DNA of 23,257 nt, taken from positions 37,180 through 60,436 of the forward strand of contig DERX01000012.1 of the NCBI GenBank assembly GCA_002361875.1, read 5' to 3'. The stretch is from Ruminococcaceae bacterium UBA3329 (GTDB lineage Bacteria > Bacillota > Clostridia > Oscillospirales > Acutalibacteraceae). Of this stretch, positions 8,595-15,672 are shown one piece after another. Under the pieces are notes generated by a model. The model was not told the origin of the DNA. It ran no database searches and was given only the letters and a program-made list of their open reading frames with translations. The position numbers and the translations under genes are program-made. Position 1 is the first letter of the stretch; each line of letters opens with the position of its first letter.

Positions 8595-9195
8595 TGTCTT
8601 TACCTCCGATAAGCGAAAGTGAGGGAATCAACATTCCGCCGACAGTATTGCCTAAAATAACAATCCAAATGAAAAGAAATGCTTTGAGTGACACAATTCC
8701 CGATGCGGCAAAATAGAACATATCGGCAACAGAATGTTCAAATCCGCTCAAAATAAATACAGGTATGCAAAATAATATTCCAAGAGGCGTTTTGTACTTT
8801 TTAAATATGTCAACCGCCAGGAAAATGAGTATTCCGCAAAATACTGCTCGCAAAAAAGTTTGAAAATTATTTTGTTCTAACTTTGCAGTACAAGAGCTTA
8901 ATGCAACTTCGCCTATTTTCGGAATTGCATATCTTAACGAATAGCCGCAAACGGTTGTGCTGAGAACATTTCCCAACAATCCTGTAAATAATACGGAAAA
9001 TTCCTCTTTACCGTGTTTTTGAGGTATGTAGCATATTTTGCCCGTATAAAGCGAATAGCCCTGATAGCAAATACAAAGAAGTGCAACCGAAAACAGCACC
9101 GCACCCACATATTTATTATCACAGGAAAGGAAAACCGCTCCGCCGATTGAAATAAGAATACCTGCAAAAATTCCGTTAATTACTTTTTTCAGCAT
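8587..9195 (-). CDS. Short FNT-family formate/nitrite-type channel inside the purine operon
   Basis: A 202-residue integral membrane protein with about six predicted spans (roughly 5-24, 29-50, 66-90, 112-130, 135-160, 167-192). It carries FNT hallmarks: LFTGLLGN at 69-76 (the second-span break region), SGFEHSVADMF at 150-160 with the pore histidine at 154 (compare FocA His209), and LGNTVGG at 181-187. It is shorter than the usual 250-290 residues, mainly in termini and loops, but keeps the core. It overlaps both purM (7 bases) and purN (8 bases), so it is firmly embedded. Known FNT substrates are formate, nitrite, hydrosulfide and lactate. Here formate, for 10-formyl-THF synthesis feeding PurN and AICAR transformylase, is the likeliest by context; this is inference. 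Confidence 0.85.
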   Translation of the reverse strand: MLKKVINGIFAGILISIGGAVFLSCDNKYVGAVLFSVALLCICYQGYSLYTGKICYIPQKHGKEEFSVLFTGLLGNVLSTTVCGYSLRYAIPKIGEVALSSCTAKLEQNNFQTFLRAVFCGILIFLAVDIFKKYKTPLGILFCIPVFILSGFEHSVADMFYFAASGIVSLKAFLFIWIVILGNTVGGMLIPSLSLIGGKDND

Positions 9196-10235
9196 ATCTC
9201 AATTTTATTTTCGGACTTAACGATTTCGCCTATGATATAAGCGTCCTCGCCGTTAGCCTTTAAGATTTCAAGTGATTTGTCGGCATCCTCTTTTGCTACA
9301 ACAATGCTCATACCAACGCCCATATTATAGGTGTTGAACATATCTCTTTCCGAAATGTTACCTGTTTTTGCAAGTAAATCGAAAATCGGTAATACTTTAA
9401 CAGACTTTCTGTCAATCTTTGCACAGAGTCCGTCAGGAATGCTTCTCGGAATATTTTCATAGAATCCGCCACCTGTGATGTGTGAAATACCCTTAACCTT
9501 AACCTCTTCAAGAAGTGCAAGCACAGGTTTTACATAAATTTTAGTTGGTGTAAGAAGAGTTTCGCCTATTGATTTTCCGCCGAGCTCTGGGACAGGAGAT
9601 TTAATGTCGGCATTTTCAACATCAAATACCTTTCTTACAAGCGAAAAGCCGTTTGAATGAACACCGCTTGACGGAAGAGCAATAACGATATCACCCACAG
9701 ACATTTTGTTGTTATCAATCATTTTCGGCTTATCTACAACACCCACAGCAAAACCTGCAAGGTCATAATCCTCCACCGGCATCAATCCCGGATGTTCCGC
9801 AGTTTCACCGCCGATAAGAGCACAGCCTGACTGAACACAGCCCTCAGCAACACCGCTAACGATTTCGGCAATTTTCTCAGGATAGTTTTTACCGCATGCA
9901 ATATAGTCAAGGAAGAATAAGGGTTTTGCACCAACGCAAATAATATCATTAACGCACATTGCAACAGCGTCAATACCGATTGTATCGTGCTTATCCATAA
10001 GAATAGCTAACTTAACCTTTGTGCCGCAACCGTCAGTGCCTGAAACAGAAACAGGATGCTCCATTCCCGCAATGCAACTGAGGTCAAAGCATCCGCCAAA
10101 ACCGCCGACATCATCCATAGAACCCTCGTTACGAGTTCTGGCAATGTGCTTTTTCATAAGCTCAACAGCCTTGTAACCTGCTGTAATATCAACGCCTGCC
10201 TGTGCATAAACATCTGATTTAGAATTATTATTCAT
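9189..10235 (-). CDS. purM: AIR synthetase (phosphoribosylformylglycinamidine cyclo-ligase)
   Basis: Closes the imidazole ring of FGAM with ATP to give AIR, the fifth step. The 348-residue protein shows the family motifs in order: YAQAGVDITAG near the N-terminus, GTDGCGTK, GGETAEHPG, GVHSNGFSLVRK and HITGGGFYENIPR. The ATG at 10235 lies four bases after the purF-like stop, with AAGGAA as ribosome site inside the end of that gene. The end overlaps the formate-channel gene by seven bases. Confidence 0.97.
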   Translation of the reverse strand: MNNNSKSDVYAQAGVDITAGYKAVELMKKHIARTRNEGSMDDVGGFGGCFDLSCIAGMEHPVSVSGTDGCGTKVKLAILMDKHDTIGIDAVAMCVNDIICVGAKPLFFLDYIACGKNYPEKIAEIVSGVAEGCVQSGCALIGGETAEHPGLMPVEDYDLAGFAVGVVDKPKMIDNNKMSVGDIVIALPSSGVHSNGFSLVRKVFDVENADIKSPVPELGGKSIGETLLTPTKIYVKPVLALLEEVKVKGISHITGGGFYENIPRSIPDGLCAKIDRKSVKVLPIFDLLAKTGNISERDMFNTYNMGVGMSIVVAKEDADKSLEILKANGEDAYIIGEIVKSENKIEIC

Positions 10236-10238
10236 AAT

Positions 10239-11663
10239 TTATTCCTTTCCGTTCCAGCAATATGTGCAAAGTTCCTCTTCGGGAAGTCCGATTGATTTAA
10301 TAATACCATCCAAGCTTTGGAATTCAAGAGATGCAAGATGCAGCTTTTCGCATATATTTGCACGAAGTTTCTTTCCTCTTTCAGTGGAAGAATCTGAATA
10401 CTCGTCAATATATTTAAAGCCTTCTTCGCCCTCAAGCTCCATAATAACTCTTCGAGCAATAAGCTCCATTTCACTTGTTGCACGGGAGAAATTAAGATAT
10501 TTACAGCCGTACATAATAGGCGGGCAGGCAGAACGCATATGAACTGACTTTGCGCCGCTTTCATAAAGAAAATCAACGGTTTCCTTAAGCTGTGTTCCTC
10601 GAACGATTGAGTCATCAACGAACAAAAGGTTCTTGCCCTCAATAAGCTCCTTAACGGGAATCTGCTTCATCTTGGCAATTTTGTTTCTCTCTGCCTGATT
10701 TGTCGGCATAAAGCTTCTTGCCCATGTAGGCGTATATTTAATGAATGCTCTTGCAAAGGGTATTCCGCTTTTGTTTGAATAGCCTATTGCGTGGGGAGTG
10801 CCCGAATCGGGAACTCCGCCAACATAGTCAACGCCCTCACAAACGCCTGTTTTCATATCAGCCTCTGCCATAATTTTGCCGTTGTCATAGCGCATTTTTT
10901 CAACATTGACGCCCTCATAGGTTGAGGTTGGATAACCGTAATAGCTCCAAAGAAAAGCACATATTTTTTTCTTCTTTTCGGGAGCTTTAAGCTGAATTAA
11001 GTCATCGGGAGTAATTTCTACTATTTCGGCAGGTCCAAGCTCCTTAACTAACTCATATCCGAGCTTTTCATAAGCAAATGATTCAAATGAAACTGCGTAA
11101 CCGTCCTGACTTTGACCGATCTGAATAGGTAATCTGCCGAGCTTATCACGTGCGGCAATAATTGAACCCGTTTCGGTCAGTAAAAGAATTGAAGCAGTGC
11201 CTTCAACTACCTTTTGCACAAATTCAATGCCTTCTTTAAAGTTATCTTTAAGGCTTATAAGCGCCGCTACAAGCTCATTTGAATTAACTTTACCGCCCGT
11301 CATTGCGTCAAAATGACCCGAATCCTTAATAAGATACTCATCAATCAAATAATCCGCATTATTAACAATTCCGACAGTGCAGATTGCAAATGTACCGAGC
11401 CTTGAACGGATAAGAAGCGGCTGTGGGTCAGTATCACTGATACAGCCGATTGCCGATGTACCCTTCATTTCATCGAATATATGCTCGAATTTAGTACGAA
11501 ACGGTGCATTTTCGATATTGTGTATCTTTCTCTGCAAGCCTATTTCTTTATCGTATGCGGCGAGTCCTCCTCGGCGTGTGCCCAAATGTGAATGGTAGTC
11601 AACACCGAAAAAGACATCTAACATACAGTCGTTTTTGGAAACGATTCCAAAAAATCCACCCAT
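10239..11663 (-). CDS. purF: PurF-like amidophosphoribosyltransferase with a degenerate glutaminase domain
   Basis: Context and C-terminal half identify a glutamine-PRPP amidotransferase homologue (first committed step, PRPP to phosphoribosylamine), 474 residues. The PRPP domain is intact: VPDSGTPHAIGYS near 284-296, flexible-loop region TPTWARSFMP at 311-320, and LLFVDDSIVRGTQ at 346-358. Cysteines 235, 387, 466 and 469 align with the 4Fe-4S ligands of the Bacillus enzyme. The N-terminal Ntn domain is different: the usual MCGI start is MGGFFGI, so the nucleophilic Cys is Gly2; the Arg of HVRYST, the Asn-Gly of HNGN and the Asp of SDSE are also replaced. It may use free ammonia or act non-catalytically. 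ATG at 11663 with GGAGG upstream; no cysteine-starting propeptide form is available. Confidence 0.88.
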   Translation of the reverse strand: MGGFFGIVSKNDCMLDVFFGVDYHSHLGTRRGGLAAYDKEIGLQRKIHNIENAPFRTKFEHIFDEMKGTSAIGCISDTDPQPLLIRSRLGTFAICTVGIVNNADYLIDEYLIKDSGHFDAMTGGKVNSNELVAALISLKDNFKEGIEFVQKVVEGTASILLLTETGSIIAARDKLGRLPIQIGQSQDGYAVSFESFAYEKLGYELVKELGPAEIVEITPDDLIQLKAPEKKKKICAFLWSYYGYPTSTYEGVNVEKMRYDNGKIMAEADMKTGVCEGVDYVGGVPDSGTPHAIGYSNKSGIPFARAFIKYTPTWARSFMPTNQAERNKIAKMKQIPVKELIEGKNLLFVDDSIVRGTQLKETVDFLYESGAKSVHMRSACPPIMYGCKYLNFSRATSEMELIARRVIMELEGEEGFKYIDEYSDSSTERGKKLRANICEKLHLASLEFQSLDGIIKSIGLPEEELCTYCWNGKE

Positions 11664-11677
11664 TATTTTTCCTCCGA

Positions 11678-12388
11678 TTATTCGCCGAAAACTCTGTGCA
11701 TCATTTCTTTATATGCATCTTCAACTCCGCCCATATCTCTGCGGAAACGGTCCTTGTCAAGCTTTTCGTTTGTTTCTGCGTCCCAGAAACGGCAGGTATC
11801 AGGTGAAATTTCATCAGCAAGAACGATTGTGCCGTCAGCTGTTTTGCCGAATTCAAGTTTAAAGTCAACAAGCTTTACGCCAAGGCCCTTGAAATATTCT
11901 TTAAGAACTTCATTTACCGTGAATGCCATTGACTTAATTGTGTCAATCTCCTCTTTAGTTGCAACGCCGAGAGCGAGTGCATGGTAAGAGTTCATAAGCG
12001 GGTCGTGAAGATCATCGTTTTTATAAGAAAATTCAATTGTAGGCTCTGCGAATACAATGCCCTCTTCAACGCCGAAACGCTTTGCGAATGAACCCGCAGA
12101 AATATTTCTGATAATAACCTCAAGAGGAACTATTGACACCTTTTTAACAACGGTTTCGTTATCGTTAAGCTCCTCAACAAAATGAGTTTTTACGCCCTTT
12201 TTCTCAAGAATCTGCATAAGGTAATTTGACATACGGTTGTTAATTGCGCCTTTGCCGACGATAGTGCCCTTTTTAAGTCCGTCAAGAGCTGTAGCGTCAT
12301 CCTTATAAGAAACAATTACCAATTCAGGGTCTTCTGTTGCAAAAACCTTTTTAGCTTTGCCTTCGTAAAGTTGAACTGTCTTTTCCAT
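11678..12388 (-). CDS. purC: SAICAR synthetase
   Basis: Joins CAIR and aspartate with ATP to give SAICAR, the seventh step. The 236-residue length is that of the bacterial single-domain enzyme. Recognisable motifs: QLYEGKAKKVF near the N-terminus, PLEVIIRNISAGS in the middle, and VDFKLEFGKTADG followed by LADEISPDTCRFWD. The ATG at 12388 has AAGGAG about nine bases upstream. It lies 25 bases after purE and 14 before the purF-like gene. Confidence 0.97.
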   Translation of the reverse strand: MEKTVQLYEGKAKKVFATEDPELVIVSYKDDATALDGLKKGTIVGKGAINNRMSNYLMQILEKKGVKTHFVEELNDNETVVKKVSIVPLEVIIRNISAGSFAKRFGVEEGIVFAEPTIEFSYKNDDLHDPLMNSYHALALGVATKEEIDTIKSMAFTVNEVLKEYFKGLGVKLVDFKLEFGKTADGTIVLADEISPDTCRFWDAETNEKLDKDRFRRDMGGVEDAYKEMMHRVFGE

Positions 12389-12413
12389 AATTAAAAACTC
12401 CTTATAAAAAATA

Positions 12414-12908
12414 TTATTTATTAAATTCAGCGCAGATTTTAGCGTCCTTTGCTAAAACTGCTTTTTTGTTTTCTTCTCTCATATCAACAAGCTTTTGTGC
12501 AAGTGTTTCGTCAGAGAGTGCAAGAATCTGAGCCGCAAGAAGTGCCGCATTGCCGCCGCCGTTAATAGCAACAGTGGCAACTGGAATACCTGTCGGCATT
12601 TGAACAGTTGAAAGAAGCGCGTCCATTCCGTCAAGCGCAGAAGATTTACACGGGATTCCAATTACGGGAAGCGTTGTGTTTGCGGCAACTGCACCTGCAA
12701 GGTGAGCAGCCATACCCGCCGCTGCAATAATTACGCCGTATCCGTTATCTTTCGCAGATTTTGTAAATGCTGCCGCCTCTTCAGGTGTGCGGTGAGCAGA
12801 AAAAACGTGAACGGTGTACTCAATTTTGAGTGAATTGAGCATATCGGTGCATTTTTGAATAATCGGCAAATCACTGTCACTGCCCATAATAATTCCGACT
12901 TTTTTCAT
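12414..12908 (-). CDS. purE: PurE, class I-type N5-CAIR mutase (or AIR carboxylase)
   Basis: First gene after the ZTP riboswitch; carboxylation step from AIR to CAIR. The 164-residue protein has GIIMGSDSDLP at 5-15, SAHRTPEE at 37-44 and GMAAHLAG at 65-72 (His69), the pattern of class I PurE, which in well-studied bacteria takes N5-CAIR made by PurK. Class II enzymes, which take CO2 directly, have a different, GRSNALSG-like segment at the last site. No purK is found in this window. The ATG at 12908 has GGAGG eight bases upstream, downstream of the attenuator hairpin. Confidence 0.95.
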   Translation of the reverse strand: MKKVGIIMGSDSDLPIIQKCTDMLNSLKIEYTVHVFSAHRTPEEAAAFTKSAKDNGYGVIIAAAGMAAHLAGAVAANTTLPVIGIPCKSSALDGMDALLSTVQMPTGIPVATVAINGGGNAALLAAQILALSDETLAQKLVDMREENKKAVLAKDAKICAEFNK

Positions 12909-12937
12909 AATAAATCCTCCTTATAAATTCCTAATAA

Positions 12938-12980
12938 AATAAAAAAGACACACTTAACCCCAAAAGTCAGTTAAATGTGC
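12938..12980 (-). terminator. Attenuator terminator of the ZTP riboswitch
   Basis: The transcript forms an 11-bp stem (12970-12980 with 12948-12958, two G-U pairs, 11-base loop) followed by CTTTTTTA. Its first two bases (12980-12979) are also the last two bases of aptamer helix P3, so ligand-stabilised P3 should hinder the terminator. It lies 29 bases before the purE start. Confidence 0.9.
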
Positions 12981-13060
12981 CCAGACGGTCGGCTAAAAAT
13001 ATTAAATTCCTTGCTCCTTCGTGGTGCTCCACATAATTCCGTCAGTCGCAAAGAACCAAC
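12979..13060 (-). promoter_or_regulatory. ZTP (pfl motif) riboswitch aptamer
   Basis: On the minus strand the leader has the order and key strings of the ZTP/ZMP riboswitch: P1 (GGTTCTTTG with CAAGGAATT), the CGACTGACGG internal loop, a GTGG/CCAC hairpin, GGAGC, a short AT linker and the near-invariant GCCGACCGTCTGGGCA. The class pseudoknot is seen as GACGG (13043-13039) with CCGTC (12988-12984); compared with the usual GGCG/CGCC core this is a matched two-sided change. ZMP/ZTP rises when 10-formyl-THF is short; binding is expected to prevent termination and turn on the purine operon. Confidence 0.93.
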
Positions 13061-13076
13061 TCTTCTAACATAGAAA

Positions 13077-13106
13077 ATTATATCATAAAGCCAAAGTATT
13101 AGTCAA
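13077..13106 (-). promoter_or_regulatory. Promoter of the purine operon
   Basis: TTGACT (13106-13101), an 18-base spacer and TATAAT (13082-13077) preceded by TGA, an extended -10 element. Transcription would begin near 13070, about ten bases before riboswitch helix P1, which fits a promoter dedicated to this leader. The 75-base stretch back to the azlD stop contains no convincing terminator. Confidence 0.88.
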
Positions 13107-13179
13107 GGATTTTAGATGTTTTACAGTATGTTTTCTTTCATAATTTTAAACATCAAATTTTGTCGGATTTTGTATATTT

Positions 13180-13485
13180 TTATATAACGAATGAAAGTAT
13201 CAAAACCGTTACACAGCACCCGCAGGCTACTACGAATAAATTGCGTGTGAAAAAGGCTAACAAAATACCGACTGCAAGTGCGGCAATTCCGCCTATTTTG
13301 CTGTCAGTTGCATAAATAATCGCAGGAAAAGTCATCACAGTAAGGGTAACATAAGGAATATAATACAGAAAAGATTTTATGTACTTATTGGTTATGGGTT
13401 TGCGGATAACAGCCAGAGGGAAAACTCTTATTAAATAGCTTACAACAGCCATCACAAAAATGTAGGCATATATGCTTTTATGCAT
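13180..13485 (-). CDS. azlD: AzlD-family small subunit of a branched-chain amino-acid exporter
   Basis: A 101-residue membrane protein with about four hydrophobic spans (YAYIFVMAVVSYLIRVFPLA; YYIPYVTLTVMTFPAIIYA; IAALAVGILLAFF; a C-terminal VVACGCCVTVLILSFVI). The size, the RVFPL and YIPYVTLTVMTFPA features and the partner gene fit AzlD. The longer reading from 13509 is rejected: ATG at 13485 is preceded by GAGGAGG at a normal distance and overlaps the azlC stop by eight bases, a usual coupled arrangement. AzlCD exports branched-chain amino acids and their analogues in Bacillus; the substrate here is assumed from the family. Confidence 0.85.
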   Translation of the reverse strand: MHKSIYAYIFVMAVVSYLIRVFPLAVIRKPITNKYIKSFLYYIPYVTLTVMTFPAIIYATDSKIGGIAALAVGILLAFFTRNLFVVACGCCVTVLILSFVI

Positions 13486-14218
13486 TTGTTTTTTCCTCCT
13501 CTTCATCATCTTTTATCGGGAAAAGTAAAGCGGCCGTTCCTGAAATTATCAAAGTAAGTATTATTACTCTTATGCTTTCAGATGTTTTTGAAATAAACGG
13601 TATGTATTTAGAAATATAACTTAATACAAAGCTGGTTATTACAACACCTGTTATGACCTTATTTTTACGGCAAGGCGGAATTACAACTGCTAAAAACATA
13701 CCGTAAATTGCGACGCTCAAAGCATTAACAATTATTTGGGGTAAAATGTTGCCGACAACTATTCCGAGGACTGTTCCTGCCGCCCACATAGGTATAGTCG
13801 TTAAAAAAGCTCCGTACATATAGGCGGGTTCAAGATATCCGTGGTAAGAAATACCTATACCGAAAATTTCATCAGTAATGTCAAAGGCTATCAGCAGTCG
13901 GTGGTAAAAAGGTGTGTCGGGTGAAAACTTTTGGCTTAAGGCACAGCTCATTAAAAGATATCGTGCATTAGTGACAAGCATTACGACAGCAAGTGTAATA
14001 AGCGAGGTTCTTGCGGCTATTGAGGAAAGACCTGCCATTTCGCCTGCCGAAGCATTGTTAAGCAAACTGAGAAAAAGGCCTTGCAATGCATTAAGGCCCG
14101 TGTTCTTTGCGGTTATGCCGATTGAAAAAGAAACGGCAAAATAGCCGAGTCCAATCGGTGCACCGTCTTTCATTCCTTTAAGAAATATTTTACTTTTTAC
14201 AGTTGCTTTTTCGTTCAT
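13478..14218 (-). CDS. azlC: AzlC-family large subunit of a branched-chain amino-acid exporter
   Basis: A 246-residue multi-span membrane protein of the AzlC family: FLKGMKDGAPIGLGYFAVSF near the N-terminus, a GLNALQGLFLSLLNNASAGE segment, TNARYLLMSCALSQKF and DEIFGIGISYHG in the middle, and a hydrophobic C-terminal half. The open frame extends up to 14332, but that extension would read through the pyrI terminator hairpin and the unit's own promoter; ATG at 14218, with GAGG about eight bases upstream, is the better start. It pairs with azlD, which overlaps its 3' end. Neighbouring pyr and pur genes do not suggest a nucleotide role; the unit looks independent. Confidence 0.88.
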   Translation of the reverse strand: MNEKATVKSKIFLKGMKDGAPIGLGYFAVSFSIGITAKNTGLNALQGLFLSLLNNASAGEMAGLSSIAARTSLITLAVVMLVTNARYLLMSCALSQKFSPDTPFYHRLLIAFDITDEIFGIGISYHGYLEPAYMYGAFLTTIPMWAAGTVLGIVVGNILPQIIVNALSVAIYGMFLAVVIPPCRKNKVITGVVITSFVLSYISKYIPFISKTSESIRVIILTLIISGTAALLFPIKDDEEEEKTNA

Positions 14219-14240
14219 ATTTCTCGCCTCACAAGGAGAT

Positions 14241-14269
14241 ATTGTACTAAAAAAACTCTCGTTTGTAAA
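14241..14269 (-). promoter_or_regulatory. Promoter of azlCD
   Basis: TTTACA (14269-14264), a 17-base spacer and TACAAT (14246-14241), one mismatch from consensus in each hexamer. It sits between the pyrI terminator and the chosen azlC start, giving a leader of only about 15 bases. This supports a separate azlCD transcript. Confidence 0.75.
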
Positions 14270-14281
14270 TGAAATTTTTAC

Positions 14282-14318
14282 AAAAAAATCAACCTCTCTT
14301 TTTTGAGAGGTTGATTTT
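14282..14318 (-). terminator. Terminator of the pyrimidine operon
   Basis: Fifteen bases after the pyrI stop, a perfect 14-bp stem (14305-14318 with 14285-14298, loop of six A in the transcript) is followed by a run of T. The stem base is A-T rich on both sides, so it could also stop transcription coming from the other direction. Confidence 0.95.
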
Positions 14319-14332
14319 AAAATAGCATTCAC

Positions 14333-14749
14333 TTATTTTGCTTTTGTTTCGCAGTAAATGCAACGGTATTCTTTATTATCTCGATCGGAAAGCTTAAAAA
14401 TCTGGTCAAGCTCTTGCTCGCATGATGTAATGCATCTCGGATTCTTGCACTTAATGACATTTACAAGCGTTTCAGGCATATCAATTGACAGCTTTTCGGT
14501 AAGTATGCCGTTTTTTATAATGTTTACCGTAGCATCGGGGTCAACATAACCGATAACATCAAGATTCAAAGCTATATCGGCATCAATTTTTATGATGTCC
14601 TTTTTGCCCATCTTTTTACTTTGGACATTCTTGATGATAGCAACCGACGCGTCAAGTCCGTCAAGTCCCAAAAGGTTAAATAGCTTCATTCCGCAGCCTG
14701 CCGCTATATGGTCGATTACAACACCGTTTTGAATAGAATCTATATTCAT
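14333..14749 (-). CDS. pyrI: Aspartate carbamoyltransferase regulatory chain
   Basis: Regulatory subunit of aspartate transcarbamoylase, which binds nucleotide effectors and holds the catalytic trimers together. At 138 residues it is slightly shorter than the E. coli chain. The C-terminal zinc site is exact: Cys101, Cys106, Cys130 and Cys133, the same C-x4-C-x23-C-x2-C spacing as in E. coli (109, 114, 138, 141). The N-terminal part (VVIDHIAAGCGMKLFNLLGL) fits the allosteric domain. The ATG at 14749 overlaps the pyrB stop as ATGA. It ends the pyr operon. Confidence 0.95.
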   Translation of the reverse strand: MNIDSIQNGVVIDHIAAGCGMKLFNLLGLDGLDASVAIIKNVQSKKMGKKDIIKIDADIALNLDVIGYVDPDATVNIIKNGILTEKLSIDMPETLVNVIKCKNPRCITSCEQELDQIFKLSDRDNKEYRCIYCETKAK

Positions 14750-15669
14750 ATTGTGCCTGCCTCCTTTAAAAGCTTCAGAATAAGCGCCATACGCATATAT
14801 TTTCCGTTGAGCACCTGTTTAAAGTAGCATGCACGGGGATCTTCGTCAATAGCCACACTTATCTCATTTACTCTCGGCAACGGATGCATTATTGACAAAT
14901 CGCTCTTTGCATTTTTTAGCTTATCAGGCGTTAAAATATAGCTGTCTTTAAGCCTTAAATAGTCCTCTTCATTGAAAAAGCGTTCACGCTGAACCCTTGT
15001 CATATAAAAAATGTCAAGTTCAGGCATTGCGCCTTCAAGGTCTGTTGTCTGAACATAAGGAATGTTTTTGGCTTTTATTGAATCTCTCTTGACATAGCTC
15101 GGAAGTTTTAATTCATCGGGAGAAATAAGCACAAACTTTATGCCCTCATATCTTGAAAGTGCATTTATAAGCGAATGAACGGTTCTGCCGAATTTAAGGT
15201 CACCGCAAAGTCCGACTGTTAAATTGTCAAATCTGCCCTTTTCACGGTAAATTGTGAGTAAATCTGCAAGCGTTTGAGTTGGGTGGCAGTGGCCGCCGTC
15301 ACCCGCATTGATTACAGGAATTGAAGCCGCCTTTGCCGCAACAAAAGCCGCACCCTCTTTGGGGTGGCGCATTGCGATTATATCAGCATAACAGCTAACG
15401 GTCTTGGCTGTATCCGCAACGCTCTCGCCTTTTGATGCAGATGAAGACGCCGCATCTGTCATAGAAATAACATTTCCGCCAAGCTCATACATTGCCGCTT
15501 CAAAGCTCATTCTTGTTCTTGTTGACGGTTCAAAGAACAGCGTTGCAAGCTTTTTACCGTGACAGATTTCGGAATACTTTTTTGGATTATCTATAATGTC
15601 AACAGCTGTTTTTATAAGCCCGTCAAGCTCTTCTGTTGAAAGGTCAACTATATCAATGACGCTTCTCAT
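14746..15669 (-). CDS. pyrB: Aspartate carbamoyltransferase catalytic chain
   Basis: Condenses carbamoyl phosphate and aspartate to carbamoyl aspartate. The 307-residue length and motifs are canonical: FFEPSTRTRMSF at 45-56 (carbamoyl-phosphate site), VINAGDGGHCHPTQTLADL, and HPLPRVNEI at 262-270. It is followed by pyrI with a four-base overlap, so the holoenzyme should be the regulated pyrB-pyrI type rather than the free trimer of Bacillus. The ATG at 15669 has GGAG within the end of pyrE. Confidence 0.97.
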   Translation of the reverse strand: MRSVIDIVDLSTEELDGLIKTAVDIIDNPKKYSEICHGKKLATLFFEPSTRTRMSFEAAMYELGGNVISMTDAASSSASKGESVADTAKTVSCYADIIAMRHPKEGAAFVAAKAASIPVINAGDGGHCHPTQTLADLLTIYREKGRFDNLTVGLCGDLKFGRTVHSLINALSRYEGIKFVLISPDELKLPSYVKRDSIKAKNIPYVQTTDLEGAMPELDIFYMTRVQRERFFNEEDYLRLKDSYILTPDKLKNAKSDLSIMHPLPRVNEISVAIDEDPRACYFKQVLNGKYMRMALILKLLKEAGTI

Positions 15670-15672
15670 AAT

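Noticed and set aside
12938..13060. Purine (guanine/adenine) riboswitch or PurR box upstream of purE
   Set aside because: The conserved strings and pseudoknot are those of the ZTP class; the three-way junction of purine riboswitches is absent.
13107..13179. GATGTTT/AAACATC inverted repeat after azlD as terminator
   Set aside because: Only seven base pairs with a loop of about 25 bases and no T run.
13486..13509. Longer azlD start (MMKRRKKQ...)
   Set aside because: It would use the codons that contain the GAGGAGG ribosome site of the ATG at 13485 and adds a charged stretch not expected for AzlD.
14219..14332. N-terminal extension of azlC up to an ATG at 14332
   Set aside because: The extension would encode the pyrI terminator hairpin and the azlCD promoter; the ATG at 14218 has its own ribosome site and matches the family start.
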